This document shows positions 58,533 through 64,000 of a stretch of 64,000 nucleotides of DNA, piece by piece. Both the position numbers and the translations under genes were made by a program. Within the stretch, counting starts at the first letter, position 1. Every line of letters begins with the position of its first letter. Location of the stretch: NCBI RefSeq assembly GCF_900110765.1, contig NZ_FOEO01000008.1, forward strand, positions 116,786-180,785. The letters run 5' to 3'. This DNA is from Pseudomonas sp. NFACC02. GTDB lineage: Bacteria; Pseudomonadota; Gammaproteobacteria; Pseudomonadales; Pseudomonadaceae. Under the pieces are notes generated by a model. It was not told where the DNA came from and ran no database searches. It saw only the letters and a program-made list of their open reading frames with translations.

Positions 58533-58838
58533 TCAGATGATTGATTGCAGACCTTTATCTGCGATCACGTTCAGAAGCTTCAGCGCCGGACCCGCAGGTC
58601 GGCTCTCGCCCTGTTCCCATTTCCGGATAGTCGACGCGGTAGTGTTCAAATGAAGTGCGAAAACCGGCTGGCTGAAATTCAATGCCAGCCTGAGATTCCG
58701 GATATCCTCCGCACTGAGTTCCCGGACCGGTGTCGGACAGAATGCTTCGAACTCACGCATCGTAACCTTGCTTAGCGCCCCAGCCTGATAAAGCTCTGCC
58801 AGGTCTGCACGCAAGGACTCAATGATTTTGCTGGACAC
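58533..58838 (-). CDS. Antitoxin with helix-turn-helix (HigA/NadS type)
   Basis: A 101-residue DNA-binding protein whose XRE-type helix-turn-helix sits in the C-terminal half (LRLALNFSQPVFALHLNTTASTIRKWEQG in two parts). Its start overlaps the toxin gene by 20 bp, so the two are translationally linked. It should neutralise the toxin and repress the operon at the palindrome at 59219. Second gene of a toxin-first module. Confidence 0.88.
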   Translation of the reverse strand: MSSKIIESLRADLAELYQAGALSKVTMREFEAFCPTPVRELSAEDIRNLRLALNFSQPVFALHLNTTASTIRKWEQGESRPAGPALKLLNVIADKGLQSII

Positions 58839-59202
58839 AGCGGACCTCCTCTAACGTTCCAACCCGTAAAGCTATCGCTAGCGCATCATCCGACAGACTC
58901 AGGAAAACTTTGCCTGCATAGCGCAACGCCTTCTTTTCGCCCTGGCTGACATTAGCCCGGGCACTCTTTGCAAAGCCGAACAGAAACACGTAGCGATCCC
59001 CGATTCTTGCCGAGAGCAAAGTGCGATATCCGCTGCTTTTCCCTCCACCCTCACGTGCGATCCGTTTTTTATAAAGGCAGCCGCCCAAATCCGCGTCTAT
59101 CAGTCCGACCTCCATTTCCTTGACGGCATCACACAGGACGCTGTCGGCGATCATTTCGGCGGCCTGCCATCTAGCGAACTCCCTTCGCTTCAACACTGTC
59201 AT
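58819..59202 (-). CDS. RelE/HigB-family toxin (PF06296-like)
   Basis: A 127-residue toxin. LYKKRIAREGGGKSSGYRTL, then DRYVFLFGFAKSARANVS, is typical of the HigB2-like RelE branch, ribosome-dependent mRNA endonucleases. GAGG lies 9 bp before the ATG, and a TATATT -10 lies only ~11 bp upstream, so the leader is very short. Toxin-first order is as in higBA. Confidence 0.88.
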   Translation of the reverse strand: MTVLKRREFARWQAAEMIADSVLCDAVKEMEVGLIDADLGGCLYKKRIAREGGGKSSGYRTLLSARIGDRYVFLFGFAKSARANVSQGEKKALRYAGKVFLSLSDDALAIALRVGTLEEVRCVQQNH

Positions 59203-59218
59203 CCGTCCACCTCAATAT

Positions 59219-59235
59219 ATACCCGTAACGGGTAT
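59219..59235. promoter_or_regulatory. 17-bp palindromic operator of the first TA module
   Basis: ATACCCGT-A-ACGGGTAT is a perfect 8-bp inverted repeat around one base. It starts next to the TATATT -10 of the toxin gene, so antitoxin binding would block RNA polymerase. Confidence 0.72.
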
Positions 59236-59398
59236 GATTTGTTGAATTCGTTTCGCTGGCGCTCCCGGAAGCCAACGTAGACAATCGTCTGCGGCTGGAG
59301 AAGTTCACGATCGTCACCAAGTACTTCCATGGGCGAATACGACGTCCGGCACACCTCTTGCTCCGTCCTCCCGATCAACAAGCCATCGCAAGGCCTTC

Positions 59399-60391
59399 AT
59401 GCTTCATTCGCACCTCACCACGCTCAACGCCGTCTCTCTGGTGCTCGATACCTTCGCTGCCGAAGGTTGGGGCAGCGAGGAGTTGCTGGCCGGGAGCGGG
59501 ATCAGTGAGGCGGATCTGGAGCGGCCGGATATTCGCATCACCACGTTTCAGGAAATGCAGGTCTGCGCCAATGCAGTCGCCTTGCGGCGCGAAATCGGCC
59601 TGCCGCTCGGACGGCGAATGCATGTGTCGTCCTACGGGATTCTCGGTTACGCCCTACTGACCAGTGCCACTTTCGGTGACGCTCTGCGCCTGGCGCTGGA
59701 ATACCCGGCACTGCTCGGCACGCTGTACGATCTGCGTCTGATCGAAAACGGCGAGCACATCTGGTTCAGTGCCAGCGACTACCGCGACGACGAGGGCCTG
59801 CGGGTGTTCAACGCGGAGCTGTGCATGGCGTCGCTGAAGGTGATTTGCGATGACCTGCTGGGCAAACCACTGCCATTGCTCAACGCACGTTTCCAGCACG
59901 CGGCGCCGGATTATCTGGCCTCCTATACGGACAGCTTTCCTTGCCCGCTGCACTTCAACGCCGCGGACAATGCCTTCGCCTTCGAGAAACACTGGCTGGA
60001 TCAACCGTTGCCTCTGGCCGACCGAGTGACCCATCGCGACATGCGTGAGCGCTGCCGCCGTCAGAACATCGAGTTCACCGGGCGTCAGGCGTGGCTGGGG
60101 CGGATTCGACATTTACTGGCCGGGCAGCTCGATCAAACGCCGAGCCTGGGCGCACTTGCGCAAAAAATGAACTGCTCCGAACGCACCCTGCGTCGCCATC
60201 TTCAGGCCACGGGCAGCAGCTATCAGCAATTGCTGGACGAGCTACGTTTCGAACGCGCCAAGCAGCTATTGCAAGAAGAGCAACTGCCGATTCATCGCAT
60301 CGCCGAAGCGCTCGGGTTTAGCGAAACCGCAAGCTTCAGGCACGCATTCATCCGCTGGAGCGGGGTGGCGCCGAGTCAGTTTCGGGGGTGA
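59399..60391 (+). CDS. AraC-family transcriptional regulator
   Basis: A 330-residue regulator. An N-terminal Arabinose_bd-type effector domain (about 20-200) is followed by a C-terminal AraC helix-turn-helix pair (about 235-330; CSERTLRRHLQATGSSYQQL and IAEALGFSETASFRHAFIRW). It belongs to the OruR/ArgR-like group. It is flanked by two toxin-antitoxin modules, and its last 63 bp are repeated at 61039-61097. The polyamine genes downstream are the likely target (inference). Confidence 0.92.
   Translation: MLHSHLTTLNAVSLVLDTFAAEGWGSEELLAGSGISEADLERPDIRITTFQEMQVCANAVALRREIGLPLGRRMHVSSYGILGYALLTSATFGDALRLALEYPALLGTLYDLRLIENGEHIWFSASDYRDDEGLRVFNAELCMASLKVICDDLLGKPLPLLNARFQHAAPDYLASYTDSFPCPLHFNAADNAFAFEKHWLDQPLPLADRVTHRDMRERCRRQNIEFTGRQAWLGRIRHLLAGQLDQTPSLGALAQKMNCSERTLRRHLQATGSSYQQLLDELRFERAKQLLQEEQLPIHRIAEALGFSETASFRHAFIRWSGVAPSQFRG
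60329..60391 (+). repeat. Direct repeat copy 1 (3' end of araC-type gene)
   Basis: 63 bp ending with the regulator's TGA. It matches 61039-61097 except for one 4-bp difference near the middle (GCTGG here, A there). Confidence 0.92.
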
Positions 60392-60456
60392 CGGCTGATC
60401 TTCCGCTGTCCACAGACCGCCCCGTATCAGTCCGGCTTGCCGGGTGACCTGGTTTC

Positions 60457-60741
60457 TCACCAGCGGGATGGAGGCAATCGACGAGTGTGAAAAATCCTGA
60501 GGATCTGCAGCCGGCCGGCTCTGAAGCGATAGGGAATCAGATATGGACGGTCCGGCATTGGCCACTCGCGCGTACCCGCGATACGTCCCACGCGTCCGGC
60601 AGCAGGAAAGCGGGAAAGGTGCTCAACACTTTCTCTCACCGCACTCACAAAATCGGTTGCGGCCTGTGGGTTGTCCTGCGCGAGATATGAAGCTTCATCA
60701 TCCAGATTCTTTAAAGCTGTCCTTAGCCACTCAACGCGCAT
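60457..60741 (-). CDS. RelE/ParE-family toxin
   Basis: A 94-residue ParE-like toxin starting MRVEWLRTALKNLDDEASYLA and with the family's C-terminal LQILRIFHTRR. ParE toxins inhibit DNA gyrase; RelE ones cut mRNA; the sequence fits ParE better. Its start overlaps the antitoxin stop by 11 bp. Convergent with the araC-type gene. Confidence 0.9.
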   Translation of the reverse strand: MRVEWLRTALKNLDDEASYLAQDNPQAATDFVSAVRESVEHLSRFPAAGRVGRIAGTREWPMPDRPYLIPYRFRAGRLQILRIFHTRRLPPSRW

Positions 60742-60970
60742 CGTTTGACCATTTCCTCATGACGGCATCGACTTCCTGTGCACTCGCAAAATCTCCGGCG
60801 TCAGCTTCTGCCACCGCCTGCTGAATTTCAGCGATCTGCCAAGCCTCGCGGTCCAGGTACTCGCGCAGCGCATCGATGGCCAAAAAAGATTTGCTCCGCC
60901 CTGTAGCTTTGGCGAGGCTGGCAAGGGTTTCAGCAAGCTCATCCGGGAGACGCAAGGACATCATAGACAT
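60731..60970 (-). CDS. Ribbon-helix-helix (CopG/ParD-like) antitoxin
   Basis: 79 residues from the ATG at 60970, selected for AGGTG 7 bp upstream. MSLRLPDELAETLASLAKATGRSKS is a typical ribbon-helix-helix beta strand and two helices; the acidic C-terminus would wrap the toxin. First gene of an antitoxin-first module, so different in order and type from the module at 58533. Confidence 0.9.
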   Translation of the reverse strand: MSMMSLRLPDELAETLASLAKATGRSKSFLAIDALREYLDREAWQIAEIQQAVAEADAGDFASAQEVDAVMRKWSNDAR

Positions 60971-60981
60971 CGGGACACCTC

Positions 60982-61000
60982 TGTATTGATGTGTAATACA
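60982..61000. promoter_or_regulatory. Inverted repeat before the second TA module
   Basis: TGTATT-N7-AATACA, centred 21 bp upstream of the antitoxin ATG. Likely site for ribbon-helix-helix autorepression. Confidence 0.55.
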
Positions 61001-61038
61001 AAGCATTACTATGTCATGCCGGAGGTAAGAGTGCGACT

Positions 61039-61097
61039 GCAAGCTTCAGGCACGCATTCATCCAAGCGGGGTGGCGCCGAGTCAGTTTCGGGGGTGA
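61039..61097 (+). repeat. Direct repeat copy 2 (decayed araC-type 3' end)
   Basis: 59 bp matching the end of the regulator gene: 25 identical bases, a 4-bp loss, then 33 identical bases including the old stop. The loss would shift the frame, so this is a relic with no gene attached. It closes the segment holding the second TA module. Confidence 0.92.
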
Positions 61098-61123
61098 GCT
61101 GGGCTCTCACTGTCGCCGATATC

Positions 61124-61216
61124 CTGTGGGAGTGAGCTTGCTCACGAAAGCGATCGTACGCCTGACCATCTCCAGAGACTGAACGTCAGTCTTCGCGAGC
61201 AAGCTCGCCCCCACAG
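61124..61216. repeat. Paired palindromic repeat, GTGGGAGTGAGCTTG variant
   Basis: CTGTGGGAGTGAGCTTGCTC and its inverted copy GAGCAAGCTCGCCCCCACAG. In the 424-bp region between the second antitoxin and aphB; nothing else is seen from 61217 to 61394 beyond an unplaced promoter. Confidence 0.82.
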
Positions 61217-61394
61217 AGGACAGGCGCGGCCGAGGTCGGACCGCCTCGAAAAAGGGCGGCTCGCCTCATTTAGGGGCGATTTACGGACAGAGTTTATGGC
61301 CGTAATAATCCCCTTTTGGCCGTTTCCGTCGTTCTCCGAAAGACCTCCCGCCACAAGAATGTCGGACAACTTTAGCCCTTGGGAGAACAAGAAA

Positions 61395-62423
61395 ATGCTG
61401 ACGATCTACTCAGACGATCACCATCTGCATCACGGCCGCTGCGAGTTGATCGACGGCAAGCTGATGCCCTGCTTCGAGATGCCGTCTCGCGCTGATCACG
61501 TGCTGCAGCGGGTCAAGGATCGCGGAATCGGCGCCGTGGAAGGCCCGCAGGATTTCGGCATGACGCCGATCGAACGCATTCACACCAAGGCGTTTCTGGA
61601 GTTCTTCCAAGGCGCGTGGGCACGCTGGGCCGAAACCGACCCGGAAGGCGATCTGCTGCCTTACACATGGCCCGCCCGGACGTTGCGCTCGGTCATCCCG
61701 ACCAGCCTGCACGGTCAGTTGGGCTATTACACTTTCGACGCAGGCGCTCCGATCACGGCAGGCACCTGGCAAGCCGCCTACAGCGCGGCCCAGGTCGCTC
61801 TTACCGCTCAAGCTGCCATTCAAAACGGCGCCCGCAGCGCTTTCGCCTTGTGCCGCCCGCCGGGACACCACGCGGCCAGCGATGTCATGGGCGGTTATTG
61901 CTACCTGAACAACGCGGCCATCGCGGCTCAGGCCTTCCTTGACCAAGGCCACAAGAAGGTGGCGATTCTGGACGTGGACTATCACCACGGCAACGGCACC
62001 CAGTCGATTTTCTACACACGCGACGACGTGCTGTTCACCTCCATCCACGGTCATCCGGAAGCGGAATTCCCGTTCTTTCTCGGCTATGAGGACGAGCTGG
62101 GGGAAGGCGCCGGCGAAGGTTTCAACTTCAACTATCCCTTGGCGGCGGGCAGCGACTGGGCGCAGTGGAGCGCAGCGCTGGAGCAGGCGTGCGGCGAGAT
62201 CGAACGCTACGGCGCAGACGTCATCGTGGTGTCGCTGGGCGTGGACACCTACAAGGACGACCCCATCTCGCAGTTCAAGCTCGACAGCCCGGACTACCTG
62301 CGCATGGGCGAACGCATCGCGCAGTTGGGCAAGCCCACACTGTTTGTGATGGAAGGCGGCTATGCCGTTGAGGAAATTGGTATCAACGCCGTGAACGTGC
62401 TGGAAGGTTTCGAACGCGTCTGA
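61395..62423 (+). CDS. aphB: Acetylpolyamine amidohydrolase (AphB type), histone-deacetylase family
   Basis: 342 residues from the ATG at 61395, supported by GGGAG upstream; the longer frame is ignored. Closely like P. aeruginosa AphB. The catalytic pair is H158-H159 in [10 protein letters not shown]; zinc ligands are D195 and H197 in [11 protein letters not shown] plus a later Asp in [10 protein letters not shown]. It removes acetyl groups from acetylcadaverine/acetylputrescine-type amines so they can be used as carbon and nitrogen. The polyamine receptor gene follows after 28 bp. Confidence 0.92.
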   Translation: MLTIYSDDHHLHHGRCELIDGKLMPCFEMPSRADHVLQRVKDRGIGAVEGPQDFGMTPIERIHTKAFLEFFQGAWARWAETDPEGDLLPYTWPARTLRSVIPTSLHGQLGYYTFDAGAPITAGTWQAAYSAAQVALTAQAAIQNGARSAFALCRPPGHHAASDVMGGYCYLNNAAIAAQAFLDQGHKKVAILDVDYHHGNGTQSIFYTRDDVLFTSIHGHPEAEFPFFLGYEDELGEGAGEGFNFNYPLAAGSDWAQWSAALEQACGEIERYGADVIVVSLGVDTYKDDPISQFKLDSPDYLRMGERIAQLGKPTLFVMEGGYAVEEIGINAVNVLEGFERV

Positions 62424-62451
62424 CCCTCTACCTTCGAAGAGAAAAACCACG

Positions 62452-63561
62452 ATGAACAGACTCAAGCGCTTTATCGCATCGATGCTCCTCGCCACATCGG
62501 GGGCGGCCATGCTCGGCACGGCGCATGCCGACGAGCCGAAGACCCTGCGTGTCTACAACTGGTTCGACTACATCACGCCGCAGGCTCTGGAAAACTTCAA
62601 GAAAGACACCAGGATCCCGCTTATCTACGACATTTTCGATACCAACGAAGCGCTGGAAGCCAAACTGCTGACCGGCAATTCGGGCTACGACGTCGTGGTG
62701 CCGTCCAACGTGTTCCTGGCCAAGCAAATCGAGGCGGGCGTCTTTCAACCCCTGGACAAGTCCAGACTGCCCAACTATTCGCACCTCGATCCCAAGCTGA
62801 TGAAGCTGCTCGAAGCCAACGATCCGGGCAACAAGTTCGCCGTGCCTTACATGTACGGCACCATCCTGATCGGCTTCAACCCGGACAAGGTCAAGGCTGT
62901 GCTGGGCGACAACGCGCCGGTGGACAGCTGGGACCTGATCTTCAAGGAAGAGAACATCAGCAAACTGAAGCAGTGCGGCGTAGCACTGCTCGACTCCCCT
63001 TCAGAAATTCTGCCCCTGGCCTTGCAGCATCTGGGGCTGGATCCCAACAGCAAAAATCCAAAGGACTACGACAAGGCGGAAGCCTTGCTGATGAAGATCC
63101 GTCCGTACATCACCTACTTCCACTCGTCGAAGTACATGGCTGACATCGCCAACGGCGACATCTGCGTGGCCGTCGGTTATTCGGGCAGCTTCTCGCAAGC
63201 CGCCAACCGCGCGAAGGAAGCCAAGAACGGGGTTGTGGTGGACATGCGTCTTCCGAAGGAGGGCGCGCCGATCTGGTTCGACATGCTGGCGATTCCGAAA
63301 GGCGCCAAGGACGTGGAAGACGCCCACACGTTCATCAACTACCTGTTGCAGCCACAGGTGATCGCGCCGATCAGCGATTTTGTCGGGTATCCCAACCCGA
63401 ACAAAGACGCAACCGAAATGGTTGATCCCGCCATCCGCAACAACCCGAACCTGTACCCGACCGCCGAGGCCATGAAGACCCTGTATACGCTGACTCCGTT
63501 ACCGCGTGATGCGGAACGCGCACGGACCCGGGTGTGGACCAAGATCAAATCCGGCACCTGA
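62452..63561 (+). CDS. Polyamine ABC transporter substrate-binding protein (SpuD/PotF type)
   Basis: A 369-residue periplasmic receptor with a signal peptide ending AHA-D (about 25). [18 protein letters not shown] at the mature N-terminus contains the Trp-Asp-Tyr set that binds amines, and [18 protein letters not shown] is typical. Coupling to aphB suggests it captures acetylated or free polyamines. No permease genes follow; the transcript is cut short by a repeat and an IS. Confidence 0.92.
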   Translation: MNRLKRFIASMLLATSGAAMLGTAHADEPKTLRVYNWFDYITPQALENFKKDTRIPLIYDIFDTNEALEAKLLTGNSGYDVVVPSNVFLAKQIEAGVFQPLDKSRLPNYSHLDPKLMKLLEANDPGNKFAVPYMYGTILIGFNPDKVKAVLGDNAPVDSWDLIFKEENISKLKQCGVALLDSPSEILPLALQHLGLDPNSKNPKDYDKAEALLMKIRPYITYFHSSKYMADIANGDICVAVGYSGSFSQAANRAKEAKNGVVVDMRLPKEGAPIWFDMLAIPKGAKDVEDAHTFINYLLQPQVIAPISDFVGYPNPNKDATEMVDPAIRNNPNLYPTAEAMKTLYTLTPLPRDAERARTRVWTKIKSGT

Positions 63562-63563
63562 CC

Positions 63564-63689
63564 GTGTAGGAACGCGCTTGCCCGCGTATTGATCGTGCCC
63601 ACGCTCTGCGTGGGCACGCATGCCCGGACGCTCCGCGTCCATTGGGTGACGCCGAGCGTCACAGACGGCATTACCACGCGGAGCGTCAC
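63564..63689. repeat. Multi-hairpin intergenic repeat next to an IS
   Basis: A start fragment GTGTAGGAACGCGCTTGCCC of the common repeat is followed by three hairpins: CGTGCCCACG/CGTGGGCACG, GGACGC/GCGTCC and GTGACGC/GCGTCAC. The last base abuts the presumed IS end. Probably Rho-independent-like mRNA-end structure rather than a coding region. Confidence 0.7.
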
Positions 63690-63709
63690 TAGTGTCCGGT
63701 AAATATGTT

Positions 63710-64000
63710 TCATAGTTGAAGGCTGCCCTGAGCAGCCTTCAACTGATCCTGTTCCTGTCGTCGTCGGTCTTTGAATTCCTGGGTAGCAGGCCGTTCATGC
63801 AAGGCATAAGCGATACGAACCGTCAGCTCAAACAACGAGCCCTGAAACCCTGAGCGGCGGTGGAACAGGTGCAACAACAGATAGCTGATCAAGGCGCTGT
63901 AGATCTGCAGGCGCACGGCGTTTTCGGAGAAGGCATAGAAGCGTTTGAGTTTCAGATGTTGCTTGATCCACTTGAAAAACAGCTCGATCCTCCAGCGATC
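63710..64000 (-). mobile_element. IS4-type transposase, C-terminal part (rest outside window)
   Basis: The reverse frame is open to the window edge: 96 residues ending GSLQL. RWRIELFFKWIKQHLKLKRF carries the R-E-K triplet of the IS4 Y-R-E-K signature with the catalytic Glu of the DDE triad. A hydrophobic LISYLLLHLFH and a charged tail follow. AGTGTCCGGTAAATATG at about 63691-63707 is the likely inverted repeat end. The 5' part and the other end lie beyond 64000, so intactness is unknown. Confidence 0.85.

Noticed and set aside
59199..59381. 60-residue frame upstream of the first toxin gene, overlapping its start as ATGA
   Set aside because: It runs through the promoter and the perfect palindrome and has no recognisable domain or ribosome-binding site. 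The overlap alone is weak evidence.
63590..63689. CRISPR-like or tRNA-like structure in the hairpin cluster
   Set aside because: The hairpins differ in sequence, are not evenly spaced and have no cloverleaf arrangement; they fit a palindromic intergenic repeat.

Overview
The window is a stretch of chromosome from a fluorescent Pseudomonas. The gene order closely follows the Pseudomonas core block known from P. aeruginosa (kauB, rpmG/rpmB, radC, coaBC-dut-algC-argB, pyrE/crc, rph, yicC-gmk, rpoZ-spoT, oxyR-recG, rubredoxin genes, ubiC-ubiA, phoB-phoR, phoU-pstBACS). The exbB-exbD-tonB cluster next to oxyR, the asparagine/aspartate genes and the many short palindromic repeats suggest a P. syringae/P. 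fluorescens-type genome. Species assignment is inference; there is no rRNA or typing gene here.

Layout. 1-6.6 kb: a truncated MFS permease, the aldehyde dehydrogenase KauB diverging from a small cupin gene, ribosomal proteins L33/L28, a peptide-type solute-binding protein and radC. 6.7-12.1 kb: one forward block for coenzyme A (coaBC), dUTPase (dut), phosphomannomutase/phosphoglucomutase (algC, with a membrane-anchored N-terminal extension) and arginine synthesis (argB). 12.1-20.5 kb: pyrE, the catabolite-repression factor crc, rph, yicC, gmk, rpoZ, spoT and ridA, i.e. nucleotide, RNA and stringent-response housekeeping. 20.5-33.9 kb: a lipoprotein, an SDR enzyme, the TonB energising complex, oxyR-recG, an HDOD regulator fused to a YbaK-like domain, an HU protein, rubredoxin and its reductase, and ubiC-ubiA. 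34-46.9 kb: the complete phosphate regulon core, with recognisable Pho boxes before phoB, pstC and pstS. Intrinsic terminators lie directly beside the pstC and pstS boxes. PstC and PstA are unusually large. 47-58.5 kb: an MFS permease, a thioesterase, a sugar mutarotase, purE-purK behind a terminator-containing leader, a LysR regulator, aspA, an AGCS amino-acid symporter and an asparaginase.

58.5-64 kb is the most accessory-looking part. Two different type II toxin-antitoxin modules flank an AraC-family regulator gene. The second is bracketed by two copies of the last ~60 bp of that regulator gene, the downstream copy being a decayed duplicate. This looks like an insertion or duplication event. 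After it come an acetylpolyamine deacetylase (AphB type) and a polyamine-binding protein, then a multi-hairpin repeat that abuts the 3' end of an IS4-type transposase running off the window.

No rRNA, tRNA, CRISPR array or prophage was seen. Short inverted repeats of three related families sit after many genes.
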